From NCBI GenBank assembly GCA_963768165.1, contig CAVYHJ010000002.1, positions 744,001 through 808,000 of the forward strand: a DNA stretch of 64,000 bases, read 5' to 3'. This document shows, one piece after another, positions 16,627-25,682 of the stretch (positions are counted from its first letter, which is position 1; each line of letters starts with the position of its first letter). A program made the position numbers and the translations under genes. The notes beneath the pieces were generated by a model, which was not told the origin of the DNA, searched no databases, and saw nothing but the letters and a program-made list of their open reading frames with translations. The DNA is from CAVYHJ01 sp963768165 [NCBI: uncultured bacterium] (lineage in GTDB: Bacteria > UBP4 > UBA4092).

Positions 16627-17475
16627 ATGATTTGGTTAAATGGAAAATATTACCAAGACGACAAAGCAAAGGTCTCGGTTTTAGACCGGGGGTTTCTCTA
16701 TGGAGACGGGTTACTGGAAACTCTCGCAGTTTATAACGCTATCCCTTTTTGTCTGCCCGAACATTTAACGCGATTGTTTCATAGTTTAAAAATAATGAAG
16801 ATTAAAATTCCTTATTCCAAAAAGGAATTAACCAAAATAATTCAAGGATTCATTCAGAGAAACAAGATTAAAGAATCCGCCATTCGATTAACCGTTTCAC
16901 GCGGAGTAAACAGGGATGGATTCACCATTCCCAAAAATGCAAAACCCACCATCTCCATAATTTTTCGGCAAATGCCGAAAAATTATAATACCAATGGGAT
17001 AAAAGCGCTGGTGTCCTCCATCCGACAAAATGAATATTCCCCTTTCAGCCGGTTAAAAACCTGTAATTCCCTGCCCTATATTTTCGCGTTGAATCAAGCG
17101 CACGAGGCGGGGGCTGACGAGGCGATCCTATTGAACACGAGCGCGCATATCGCCGAATGTGCCATGCACAATATCTTTTGGATTCGCGGTAAAATAATGT
17201 ATACCCCCAAAATTGAGTGCGGAGTATTGCCGGGAATCACCCGGGGTCTGGTTATGACATTAGCGCGAGAAAATAATTTTCCCTGCAAAGAAGTTGCCGT
17301 TCCAATAAGCGCGCTCCTCAAAGCCGATGAAGCCTTTGTCACCAATTCCCTGCGAGGGATTCAACCCCTGGTTAAAGTCAATAACCGGAACATCGGCAAT
17401 GGACGACCGGGCAAAATCACATTGGAATTGCAAGCAAGGTATCATGACTTTATGACCCATGAATGTCAATCGTAG
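16627..17475 (+). CDS. pabC: Class IV aminotransferase, probable aminodeoxychorismate lyase
   Basis: A 282-residue fold-type IV PLP enzyme. MIWLNGKYYQDDKAKVSVLD and RGFLYGDGLLETL form the classic N-terminus, the catalytic Lys is expected in the SRLKTCNSLPY segment (about residue 143), and EAILLNTSAHIAECAMHNIFW plus LPGITRG follow. The start at 16627 has a ribosome site (AAGAGA, 16615-16620); a further in-frame ATG at 16591 overlaps the end of the transposase frame. Family sequence alone cannot separate aminodeoxychorismate lyase from branched-chain or D-amino-acid aminotransferase; the pabB gene 148 bases downstream favours the lyase, which makes p-aminobenzoate for folate. Confidence 0.8.
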   Translation: MIWLNGKYYQDDKAKVSVLDRGFLYGDGLLETLAVYNAIPFCLPEHLTRLFHSLKIMKIKIPYSKKELTKIIQGFIQRNKIKESAIRLTVSRGVNRDGFTIPKNAKPTISIIFRQMPKNYNTNGIKALVSSIRQNEYSPFSRLKTCNSLPYIFALNQAHEAGADEAILLNTSAHIAECAMHNIFWIRGKIMYTPKIECGVLPGITRGLVMTLARENNFPCKEVAVPISALLKADEAFVTNSLRGIQPLVKVNNRNIGNGRPGKITLELQARYHDFMTHECQS

Positions 17476-17486
17476 ATAAAATATGG

Positions 17487-17562
17487 TAATGTCCTAATAT
17501 GTGTAATGGTAGAGACGTAGCATGCTACGTCTCTACATCTTTTCACACGAATTAGCACATTA
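17487..17562. repeat. Palindromic repeat element, copy 2
   Basis: A perfect 28-bp palindrome at 17509-17536 (half-site GTAGAGACGTAGCA) is nested in an outer imperfect inverted repeat, TAATGTCCTAATATGTGT (17487-17504) and ACACGAATTAGCACATTA (17545-17562), 15 of 18 paired. It differs from copies 1 and 3 by changes on both arms that keep pairing. It separates pabC and pabB. Confidence 0.8.
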
Positions 17563-17573
17563 GCTAAAATATA

Positions 17574-17614
17574 GAGATTCTTCGCTCCGTAAAGAGCACT
17601 GCGCTCAGAATGAC
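17574..17614. repeat. Short dispersed inverted repeat
   Basis: GAGATTCTTCGCTC...GCGCTCAGAATGACA, the ATTCT/AGAAT type of intergenic repeat also seen near 29204-29335 and 61371-61490. It ends 9 bases before the pabB start, and no ribosome site can be seen between them. Confidence 0.55.
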
Positions 17615-17623
17615 AAATATAAA

Positions 17624-19081
17624 ATGATGACACCCTTGATACATGAATTGAAAACGGATTATTCCGCGATGGAATTGTTTTCGTTATTCCGGTACCGCTC
17701 GTACAGTTTTTTCCTGGACAGCAGCATGGTACACCCGCGTTTGGGACGGTATTCGTTTTTTGGGTTCGACCCTTTCTTGATTTTTCAGAGTCATAAAAAC
17801 GTTATACATATTCTGGAAGAGGACGTTAGCCATAAGTTTACCGGCTCGCCGGTGAACCTGTTGCAGGAATTGCTCACCCGCTACCGGATTGACTCCCAAG
17901 CAGGATTGCCGCCGTTTGTGGGAGGTGCCGTGGGCTATTTCTCCTACGATTTCGGACGCCAACTGGAGACCTTGCCGGAAATAGCAATTCAGGATTTCCA
18001 AATACCCGATTGTGTTTTTGGATTTTATGACCTGGTATTGGCGTTTGATCACCTGGAAAAAAAATCCTGGATCATCTCGTCCGGGTTCCCGGAGATTTCC
18101 GAAACCGCACGGCAGAAACGGGCATGGAAACGCCTGACCCACGCGTTGGAAATTATCGGCACCGCCAGTCAAAATCCCGAAGGGTATATCTTGTCCCGCC
18201 CAAATGAATTTTTATTGCACACCGACCCCATCAAATCCAATTTAACTCAGGAACAATATATGGCGATGGTGGAAACGGCAAAAGATTATATTTCCGCGGG
18301 AGACATTTATCAGGTGAACTTGTCCCAGCGCTTTTCCACGCGATGGGAGAACTCCCCCTGGGATTTATATTTACGGTTACGGCATTTTAATCCCGCGCCT
18401 TATTCCGCTTATTTTAACGGGAGCAATTTCAGTATCTTGAGTTCCTCGCCGGAGAGATTCCTGCGAATTTCACAGAGTCATGTGGAGACTCGACCGATTA
18501 AAGGGACCCGACCGCGCGGGAAAAATGCCGCAGAGGATAACCAATTCCGCAATGAACTTTTGGCAAGTGCCAAAGACCGGGCAGAACTTACGATGATTAT
18601 TGATTTGGAACGAAACGATATCGGGAAAGTATGTGAATATGGTTCTGTGCGAGTTGACTCGTTTCCTGAATTAGAATCCTACTCAACGGTATGGCATTTA
18701 GTTGGTACGGTGCATGGGGATTTAAAAGAATCGGTGAGTCATTTGGATTGTCTAACGAGTTGTTTTCCTGGAGGTTCCATCACCGGTGCGCCCAAAATCC
18801 GGGCGATGGAAATCATTGAAGAGTTGGAACCCCATCGCCGAAATATTTATACCGGCGCGATAGGTTATTTTGGATTTAACCGGGAAACGGATTTTAACAT
18901 TGCGATACGAACCATGATCCTCAAGAATCAGAATTTGTATTTTCATTCCGGCGGGGGCATAGTCGCCGACTCCGACCCCGCAATGGAATACGAAGAGACA
19001 CTGCACAAGGCGCGCGCCCTGTTCCAAGCGGTCAAAGAGATACCAGAGTTATCCCCTTTGATGCCTATTCAATCAAATTGA
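17624..19081 (+). CDS. pabB: Aminodeoxychorismate synthase component I
   Basis: A 485-residue chorismate-binding enzyme of the anthranilate/p-aminobenzoate synthase component I family; with a glutamine amidotransferase it turns chorismate into 4-amino-4-deoxychorismate. The N-terminal domain (about 1-170, with FVGGAVGYFSYDFGR) is followed by the chorismate domain: AGDIYQVNLSQRF (about residue 225), ETRPIKGTRPRG, ELTMIIDLERNDIGKVCE and SCFPGGSITGAPK at the end. PIKGT in place of PIAGT is the usual PabB mark, favouring p-aminobenzoate over anthranilate. It follows pabC; no pabA is in view. It ends 8 bases before the convergent manA. Confidence 0.9.
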   Translation: MMTPLIHELKTDYSAMELFSLFRYRSYSFFLDSSMVHPRLGRYSFFGFDPFLIFQSHKNVIHILEEDVSHKFTGSPVNLLQELLTRYRIDSQAGLPPFVGGAVGYFSYDFGRQLETLPEIAIQDFQIPDCVFGFYDLVLAFDHLEKKSWIISSGFPEISETARQKRAWKRLTHALEIIGTASQNPEGYILSRPNEFLLHTDPIKSNLTQEQYMAMVETAKDYISAGDIYQVNLSQRFSTRWENSPWDLYLRLRHFNPAPYSAYFNGSNFSILSSSPERFLRISQSHVETRPIKGTRPRGKNAAEDNQFRNELLASAKDRAELTMIIDLERNDIGKVCEYGSVRVDSFPELESYSTVWHLVGTVHGDLKESVSHLDCLTSCFPGGSITGAPKIRAMEIIEELEPHRRNIYTGAIGYFGFNRETDFNIAIRTMILKNQNLYFHSGGGIVADSDPAMEYEETLHKARALFQAVKEIPELSPLMPIQSN

Positions 19082-19089
19082 GTTTAATA

Positions 19090-20106
19090 TTACCTGACCA
19101 TAGGGACATGCCCTGCACCAGCCAGAACAACCACCCCATGACTCCGAACCATTTCAACATCGCCTAATGTCGCGGGAAGAATCACGCAATCTCCTTCCTT
19201 AAGAGCCAATTTCCCTGTGGCAGTATGGATAAAAATATTACCGTATAACACTATCAAAACCTGTACGGAAGCGGGATTTATTTTCCATGAGCAGGATTTG
19301 TTCACGGTCAATCTTTCAATGCGATAGGCGGGCACATCCACCAAGAGTTCATGCTCTCCCCAGTCCGTTTTGCTTTTTTGGAGTTCAATACGCGGGGGAG
19401 TATCATCGCCAAACCGCATTACTTTACGGGATTGTTCGATATGTAACGCACGCGGTTTCCCATCATCACCCAAACGGTTGTAATCAAAAATGCGGAAGGT
19501 GGTGTCCGAGGGTTCCTGGATTTCGAGAATGCAAACTCCGCGGCATAGGGCATGAACAGTTCCCGGCGCGACTCGAAAAACATCTCCTGGATTTACTTTG
19601 ATTTCGCGCAGACAATCTATAATTTTCCCTTTTTCCAATAACCTATCGAAATCTTGTAACGTGGTGCCCGGCCTGAATCCATGCAGTATTTTCCCATCTT
19701 TATCAGAATGGAGAATAATCCAACTTTCGTCCTTGCTAAAATCATTGGGAAAATATTTTTGACAGGATTCGGTGTCCGGATGAACTTGAATACTCAAATC
19801 GTCCTGAGCATCGAGATATTTTATTAAAAGTGGAAAACGCCCTCCGGTCGGTGCGTTTTTCCAGGCGGTGCCGATTAATTTTTCTCCCCATTGTTTAGTG
19901 ACTTGAGACAAGGTTTGACCAACCAACGGCCCGTTTGCGATTAAAGATGTCCCTTCTTTTAAATCTGCCACCAGCCACGCTTCACCTGTTTTTTTATCTC
20001 TCGGCAAGGGCATCCCAAAGAGCGCTTCCAATTTCCGCCCACCCCATATTTTTTCTTTTAAGACGGGTTTGCATAACAATGGATAAACCGAATTGGATTC
20101 CTGCAT
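19090..20106 (-). CDS. manA: Type I mannose-6-phosphate isomerase
   Basis: A 338-residue zinc cupin enzyme that interconverts fructose 6-phosphate and mannose 6-phosphate. The first half carries KEKIWGGRKL and LIKYLDAQDDLSIQVHPD, whose QVHPD supplies two zinc ligands; later PGDVFRVAPGTVHALCRGV gives the conserved histidine, and FRIFDYNR is the active-site arginine region. Length fits the short (Bacillus-like) type I enzymes. With the mutase at 5677 and pgi at 29340 it would feed GDP-mannose and glycolysis. It converges with pabB. Confidence 0.9.
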   Translation of the reverse strand: MQESNSVYPLLCKPVLKEKIWGGRKLEALFGMPLPRDKKTGEAWLVADLKEGTSLIANGPLVGQTLSQVTKQWGEKLIGTAWKNAPTGGRFPLLIKYLDAQDDLSIQVHPDTESCQKYFPNDFSKDESWIILHSDKDGKILHGFRPGTTLQDFDRLLEKGKIIDCLREIKVNPGDVFRVAPGTVHALCRGVCILEIQEPSDTTFRIFDYNRLGDDGKPRALHIEQSRKVMRFGDDTPPRIELQKSKTDWGEHELLVDVPAYRIERLTVNKSCSWKINPASVQVLIVLYGNIFIHTATGKLALKEGDCVILPATLGDVEMVRSHGVVVLAGAGHVPMVR

Positions 20107-20166
20107 TATAAATTCTCCACAAAATATTCTATCATTATTTCTGTGGTATCAGTGTACAATAACTGT

Positions 20167-20646
20167 ATGAATCTTGACGATATTGAATACATGAAAATCG
20201 CGCTGGCGGAAGCGGAACAAGGAGAAAAAGAGGGGGAAGTCCCGGTGGGAGCGGTCATTGTCTATGAAAATCAAATTATTGCCCAAGCGCATAATCGGAA
20301 TATTCAGTCGGACGATTCCACCGCCCATGCTGAATTATCCGTTATCCGCCAAGCCTGTCAAAAAGTAAATCAAAAACGGTTGGACGGGGCATGGATTTAT
20401 GTAACCAAGGAACCCTGTCCTATGTGCGCCGGGGCAATGGTGTTGGCGCACATTGATCGCCTAATTTACGGAGTTCAGGATATCAAAAGCGGTGCGGCGG
20501 GAAGTGTTATCAATTTGGTCAATCACCCAGAACTGAATCATCAAATTGTAATTACACGAGGGATTCTAGAAACCGAATGTCGTCATCTGTTACAATCGTT
20601 CTTTCAAAAGTTGCGCAAGAAAGAATCCGATTCGCTATATTTATAA
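20167..20646 (+). CDS. tadA: tRNA-specific adenosine-34 deaminase
   Basis: A 159-residue cytidine/deoxycytidylate-deaminase-fold protein. The zinc site is complete: HAE with His54 and the proton-shuttle Glu56, and PCPMC with Cys84 and Cys87. The N-terminal EGEVPVGAVIV and the downstream RLIYGVQDIKSGAAGS are typical of TadA, which converts the wobble adenosine of tRNA-Arg(ACG) to inosine. The start is set at ATG 20167; a GTG 24 bases upstream is possible. It is divergent from manA with a very short shared promoter space. Confidence 0.92.
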   Translation: MNLDDIEYMKIALAEAEQGEKEGEVPVGAVIVYENQIIAQAHNRNIQSDDSTAHAELSVIRQACQKVNQKRLDGAWIYVTKEPCPMCAGAMVLAHIDRLIYGVQDIKSGAAGSVINLVNHPELNHQIVITRGILETECRHLLQSFFQKLRKKESDSLYL

Positions 20647-20725
20647 GTAACAAGGAGTTGGTGATAGGTGCCAGGGAAAAACCTTACTCCTACATCCTAA
20701 TTCCTAATACCTATTTATTAAAAAC

Positions 20726-20816
20726 GGAGAGATGTCCGAGTTGGTTTAAGGAACACGCCTCGAAAGCGTGCGTACTCGTAAGGGTACCGTGGGTTCGAAT
20801 CCCACTCTCTCCGCCA
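20726..20816 (+). tRNA. tRNA-Ser (anticodon CGA)
   Basis: A 91-base class II tRNA with encoded CCA. The acceptor arms GGAGAGA (20726-20732) and TCTCTCC (20806-20812) pair fully; the discriminator is G, as in serine tRNAs, followed by CCA. The anticodon loop CTCGAAA places CGA at 20761-20763, reading UCG. A long variable arm and the TTCGAAT T-loop are present. Confidence 0.95.
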
Positions 20817-21001
20817 GTCCTTTAACATTTATTCCATAATTCCATCTCAACCAAAGCTACGGGGACTGGCGCCAATGTTGTCAAGATAGGATTTTAAAAT
20901 ATTGGCACCGGAACCCTTCTCACTAAAGCTAAACTCACCAGGCGTGTTTTACCGCTAAAATAGCCATCCCCATGATAAGGTTAAAAATGATCTTGCCAAT
21001 C

Positions 21002-22228
21002 TTAAATCTCTTCTTTATGATTGCTCTCTATTAAATAACCGGTATTAAATATATATCGAGAATCTACACTGGGTTCCCGATATACCTGTTGCAGAATCAA
21101 ACTGGCCGCCCCCACCGCCACGGAATACAACCCAAAAGAACTGGTCTCTATTTTTACGACATCGGCCACTGCATTCAACGCTTTTCTACAAATAGTATCT
21201 CTGATGGGTTTTAAGATATAATCACTGACATCCGCAATATCTCCTCCTAAAATGATCCTCTCCGGATTTAATAAATACACTATATGCATTATCTCTTCTC
21301 CCAATATCCCACCCAGATCTTCCAACATTTGCAACGCCAGCTTATCTTTTTGCTTGACAGCATTTAACAGAATCTCAATGGTAATTTTCTCTATATCCCC
21401 TCCTGCCATACCCAATAGTACCGAATCTTTCACCACCAAAGAACCCTTCTGGTACAACGTCGCAATACTCGGCAAAACCAACCTCAGTTCCCCGGCGCAC
21501 ATACTCGCCCCGCGATATACCTGACCGTCAATCACAATCCCGCAACCAATACCGGTAACTTCTTCATTTACTTCGATATAAATTAAATGCCGCGATCCCC
21601 TACCCAATCCAATCCAATGTTCTCCAAATGCTGCGGCATTAGCATCATTCTCAATAATCACTTCCATTCCCATTTTCTCACCCAGCATCCGGCTTATAGG
21701 AACGTTTCGTTTCTCCATTAGAGTCGTTAACAGAATTTCTCCTCTATGTGTATCTACCAGTCCGCTAACACCCAATCCAAATCCTATAACTTTTTTCAAA
21801 TCAATCTGATGTTCCGATAAGATTCTAGTTACTACCTCATCAATTTTCTCCACCAGTTGCGTTTCATCCTCAAATATTTCCGTTTTTTGTGATTCTCGTG
21901 TCACAATGTGACATTCCAAATCCATGAGAATAGTAATAATGCGTCTGTGGATTATTTCCATCCCAATTGCATACCCGCCCTGTGGATTAATTTTCCATAA
22001 AACCGGTTTCCTTCCTCCTTGCGAGGTGGACTGTCCCCTTCCCACTTCCTCGATCAATCCCAATCCAGACAACGCTTTTAATATCCCGGAAATTGTGGAC
22101 GGCCTCATTCGTGTCTGTTTCGCCAATTCTGCTCCCGAAATGGGACCTTTGTTTAATATTAAATTCAAAGAGATTTGACGGTTAATGTCTTTGATTAATT
22201 TCGCGCTCCCACGACTTGGTTCAGGCAT
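21002..22228 (-). CDS. ROK-family transcriptional regulator
   Basis: A 408-residue protein with an N-terminal winged helix (about residues 10-75, GPISGAELAKQTRMRPSTIS and a QGGRKPVLW wing end) joined to a ROK sugar-kinase-like domain. Regulators of this build (NagC/XylR type) respond to sugars. IENDANAAAFGEHWIGLG is intact, but the region that normally carries the zinc-binding CxCGxxGCxE is replaced by AGELRLVLPSIATLYQKG with no cysteine cluster. Sugar kinase activity is therefore doubtful and a regulator role is more likely. It stands alone: no sugar operon flanks it. Confidence 0.87.
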   Translation of the reverse strand: MPEPSRGSAKLIKDINRQISLNLILNKGPISGAELAKQTRMRPSTISGILKALSGLGLIEEVGRGQSTSQGGRKPVLWKINPQGGYAIGMEIIHRRIITILMDLECHIVTRESQKTEIFEDETQLVEKIDEVVTRILSEHQIDLKKVIGFGLGVSGLVDTHRGEILLTTLMEKRNVPISRMLGEKMGMEVIIENDANAAAFGEHWIGLGRGSRHLIYIEVNEEVTGIGCGIVIDGQVYRGASMCAGELRLVLPSIATLYQKGSLVVKDSVLLGMAGGDIEKITIEILLNAVKQKDKLALQMLEDLGGILGEEIMHIVYLLNPERIILGGDIADVSDYILKPIRDTICRKALNAVADVVKIETSSFGLYSVAVGAASLILQQVYREPSVDSRYIFNTGYLIESNHKEEI

Positions 22229-22321
22229 ATCTGATTCCCCTTTTCTGTTTTTTGAACAGACTTGAAACCTATGACTACTTGATTATGATATACCCCAATC
22301 TATACAAATTCAAGTTATTGA

Positions 22322-22348
22322 AAAAGAATCTCTCAATTGTTTGAGAGA
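22322..22348 (-). terminator. Probable intrinsic terminator of the helicase gene
   Basis: On the minus strand TCTCTCAA pairs with TTGAGAGA over a 4-base loop (22329-22348) and is followed by TTCTTTTTC. It lies about 100 bases after the helicase gene and before the ROK gene, both read leftwards. The rest of the gap shows nothing else. Confidence 0.6.
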
Positions 22349-22446
22349 GCATCCTTGGACTCTCTGACAGTCATAATAGCTTATATAGCTTCCTTAGAAT
22401 TTTTTTAAAATGCCTCGTTAATTGATTTTCCGACATCCAGTACATT

Positions 22447-24057
22447 TTAATTTGATTCTGCTACCAATTTTAACTCTAAAATCCGGTCAATTCGAAACAC
22501 TCTTTCATCTTTGCGTTCATAGCAATAAGCGACCAAACCAGTAAACGGGACATCTTTATATTCCATCTCATTAATAGTTCGGGGACGAATAATCCGCTTG
22601 GATTTTTCGTCATTGGCTTTTAAATAAGTAATCTCCAGGCACCCATCGTCTTTTATCGCATGTTCAATAATCTTAATTTTTTCATCCATCGAGCAATTCT
22701 GTTCCGACAATAAATATTGGTATTGGGTAACAAACTTCACCACCCGATAGTCCATGAAAATATGCGGCTTTTGAATTTTCTTTTTGAGAACAATCCCTTC
22801 CAAACTCCTGCACCGGCTAAGCGCGACATACATCTGACCGTGCGCGAACGTCCCTTTGCCAATGTCAATAATCACTTTATCAAAAGTCTTCCCCTGACTT
22901 TTATGAATCGTAATGGCCCATGCCAATTTCAAAGGATATTGCGTAAAATTTCCGACCGGCTCGGTTCTCAATTGGTCGGTTCCTGCATCCAAATAAAAAT
23001 GAAATATCTCCCATTGAAACGGGGTAACTTTGACAATTCCGCCGGAAGCCAGTTCGACAGTGATCTGGTCATTTTTAAAATCCAGTATCTTCCCTATAGT
23101 TCCATTTACCCAACGACCATGGGACTCGTTGTTCAATAACATCACCTGCGCGCCCATTTTCAAAAACAAATCCAATTCTGTTGGTAATGATTTACTATCG
23201 AAATCACCACTAATCTCTCCATGAAACCGGTGCGCTTTTCCTTCCAACCGGTTTAACTGGCCCTCGTTAATCTCCGCCGCCATTGCGTTGGTTGTCGTCA
23301 GAAAAACTGAATAATCATCCCTTGGTTCATAATCCGGTTGATACCGTTCATTCAATAATTTTAATTCCTCTTCTCCCGCGGAATTGTTGCGTATGCGATT
23401 TAACAACTTGATAAAAGTTTCATCCTTCTGACGATAGATTTTTTCTAATTCTATAAAATCAATCTTTAACGATTCAAAAACATGGGAATCAAAAAAATAA
23501 GGGCTGGGATAATAGGTCTTGAATAATTCCTTCTCCTCTCCGGTCACTACGGGTGGTAACTGGTATAAATCTCCAATAAATATCATCTGCACTCCGCCAA
23601 ATGGGAGATTGTGCTGAGACCGGTTGAACCGTAAAAATTTATCAACACAATCCATCAAATCTGCGCGTACCATAGAGACTTCATCAATGATAATCGTGTC
23701 AATTTTCTGATACATCTCTAATTCCTTTTTATCCCTGGTCTTTTTTACTTTTTCCAGGGTAACCCCCGGCTTAAATCCGAAAAAGGAATGAATCGTCTCC
23801 CCTTGGACATTGATTGCTGCCACACCCGTCGGTGCAAGTACCGCCACCTTTTTAGAAGTATGCTCCCGAAAATATTTTAATAGCGTGGATTTTCCTGTTC
23901 CTGCTTTTCCGGTAACAAAGATTTGGCGTTGGGTCTTTTCCATAATGTCCAGGGCACGCTGAAAAAGATCGTTAAATTCAATTTTGACTCCGCCGGATTC
24001 ATAATCAACGGTGGAATAATCGTTCGTTAAATTGGCTCGTGCGGAAGATTTGCTCAA
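22447..24057 (-). CDS. Pif1/RecD-like helicase with C-terminal WYL domain
   Basis: A 536-residue superfamily 1 helicase. Walker A GKAGTGKST is at residues 50-58, the DEVSMV Walker B/motif II near 115, GDLYQLPPV motif III near 155, and AWAITIHKSQGKTFD plus VALSRCR supply motifs V and VI near 385-415. These are Pif1-type motifs. The last about 75 residues (LEITYLKANDEKSKRIIRPR...FRIDRILEL) form a WYL domain, a ligand- or nucleic-acid-sensing fold common in bacterial regulators and defence proteins. The fusion suggests a helicase controlled by ligand or DNA binding; substrate and role are not known. It is divergent from the MATE gene. Confidence 0.85.
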   Translation of the reverse strand: MSKSSARANLTNDYSTVDYESGGVKIEFNDLFQRALDIMEKTQRQIFVTGKAGTGKSTLLKYFREHTSKKVAVLAPTGVAAINVQGETIHSFFGFKPGVTLEKVKKTRDKKELEMYQKIDTIIIDEVSMVRADLMDCVDKFLRFNRSQHNLPFGGVQMIFIGDLYQLPPVVTGEEKELFKTYYPSPYFFDSHVFESLKIDFIELEKIYRQKDETFIKLLNRIRNNSAGEEELKLLNERYQPDYEPRDDYSVFLTTTNAMAAEINEGQLNRLEGKAHRFHGEISGDFDSKSLPTELDLFLKMGAQVMLLNNESHGRWVNGTIGKILDFKNDQITVELASGGIVKVTPFQWEIFHFYLDAGTDQLRTEPVGNFTQYPLKLAWAITIHKSQGKTFDKVIIDIGKGTFAHGQMYVALSRCRSLEGIVLKKKIQKPHIFMDYRVVKFVTQYQYLLSEQNCSMDEKIKIIEHAIKDDGCLEITYLKANDEKSKRIIRPRTINEMEYKDVPFTGLVAYCYERKDERVFRIDRILELKLVAESN

Positions 24058-24204
24058 ATGACAATTGTATCCTATTCTATTTATGGTTTTTGAAATGACT
24101 CATTATATCAGTTTTTCCTGAATCCGTTATGAAAAGAAAACGTATATCAACAATCTCCTATACATGGACATAATTTTACACTAATCTCAATTTTCTCAAA
24201 TTAT

Positions 24205-25620
24205 ATGGACGAAACAGTAGCCCCCGACATCGAAAGCCCTTCTACACCCCGGCGACTGGATTTGCGGGAAGAACGTTTAAACCGGACGATCTTCTCTCTC
24301 GCCTTCCCCGCGATTCTGGAAAATTTAATGCTTTCCATGGTGTTTTTTTCCGACTCCTTCATTGTCGGCTGGCTGCATAACGAAAACGCTCTCGCGGGAA
24401 CTTTGCTCGCCGGCACATTACTCATGTTCGGTAGTACTCCCTTTCAAGCCTTGTCAGTCGCCACTTCGTCTTTGGTCTCTCGCTATTGGGGCGAACAGAA
24501 TTTTCAGAAAGCTCAAAAATATGCCGCACAGTCTTTATCGATCGTATTCTTATTTTCCATTTTTATTTTATTAATCGGCTGGCCTCTGGCATATCGTTTA
24601 ATTGCGTGGATGGGCGGAAGTCCCCAAGTGGTTCAACAAGGCGGATTATATATGCGGATACTTTTGCTTTCTTCTCCTATCGCCATTCCCTTGTTTATTT
24701 CCAACGGGATCATCCGCGCGACTGGAAACACAAAAACACCCATGTTAATCAGCCTAACCATGAATATCATTCATGTCGCGTTAAGCATCATCCTAGCCTT
24801 CGGGTACGGCCCGTTTCCGCCAATGGGTTTGAAAGGAGTTGCCCTGGGTTCCATGATTGCCGAACTTATTGGGGGACTGACATCTCTCACCGTCCTCATG
24901 CGCGGTATCACTTCGGTTCACTTGCCTTTCAGTTCCCTCTTTCAATGGGAACTTCCGATTCTTCGACAAACCTTTACTCTCGGACTCCCGGTTATTATCG
25001 AACGCACCATAAACACGGGTGCCTATACTTTATTTATGACCATCGTTGCCTTGCTCGGAACAACCGCACTGGCAGCGCATAATCTCGCCTTGCGCATGGA
25101 ATCTCTTTCTTTCATGCCAGCCTTTGGAGTCAGTATCGCTGTCAGTACCATTGTCGGCCAGTCTCTTGGAGCACGGTTGCCGCACATCGCCGAAACCGCT
25201 GTCCGCCGGACTTTATTTTGGGCAAGTATCTTTACTATTTCATTGGGAATTTTGTTCGCTCTGTTTGCACGGCACATTGTGGTTATCTTCGGAGCCACGC
25301 CAAACGTGCTCCATTTGGCGTCCATTGCCATACGGATATCCGCTTTGGAACTTCCCTTTCTTTCATTCTCCATGATTCTCATCGGTGCTCTCCGCGGCGC
25401 CGGTGACACCAAGTCTCCTTTATATATTATGCTAATTTGTATTCCTATTTTTCGATTCGGTGTACTCTATCTTTTCGCGATTGTTTTCGGTTGGGGACTG
25501 GCAGGCGTCTGGTTGGCAACCGCTCTCGATTGGGCTTTCCGAACTCTGGGCCTGTGGTGGATTTTCAATCGCGGAGTCTGGAAATCAATCCATGAAAAAC
25601 AACATTCTTCCAAGACATAG
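24205..25620 (+). CDS. MATE-family multidrug/Na+ exporter
   Basis: A 471-residue inner-membrane protein with 12 predicted helices in two six-helix halves, the MATE pattern. The first helix carries LAFPAILENLMLSMVFFSD and the second half repeats this in LGLPVIIERTINTGAYTLF; GALRGAGDTKSPLYIM near residue 395 is a family hallmark. Substrate cannot be read from sequence; drugs or cationic compounds exchanged for Na+ or H+ are usual. Two RATGNTKTP/RGAGDTKSP loops mark the twofold symmetry. Confidence 0.9.
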   Translation: MDETVAPDIESPSTPRRLDLREERLNRTIFSLAFPAILENLMLSMVFFSDSFIVGWLHNENALAGTLLAGTLLMFGSTPFQALSVATSSLVSRYWGEQNFQKAQKYAAQSLSIVFLFSIFILLIGWPLAYRLIAWMGGSPQVVQQGGLYMRILLLSSPIAIPLFISNGIIRATGNTKTPMLISLTMNIIHVALSIILAFGYGPFPPMGLKGVALGSMIAELIGGLTSLTVLMRGITSVHLPFSSLFQWELPILRQTFTLGLPVIIERTINTGAYTLFMTIVALLGTTALAAHNLALRMESLSFMPAFGVSIAVSTIVGQSLGARLPHIAETAVRRTLFWASIFTISLGILFALFARHIVVIFGATPNVLHLASIAIRISALELPFLSFSMILIGALRGAGDTKSPLYIMLICIPIFRFGVLYLFAIVFGWGLAGVWLATALDWAFRTLGLWWIFNRGVWKSIHEKQHSSKT

Positions 25621-25682
25621 TTTATAATAGATTATTAATTGTCGGAGCTGGGTTCCCCAGCCTGTATTCAAAGGAGATCAAA

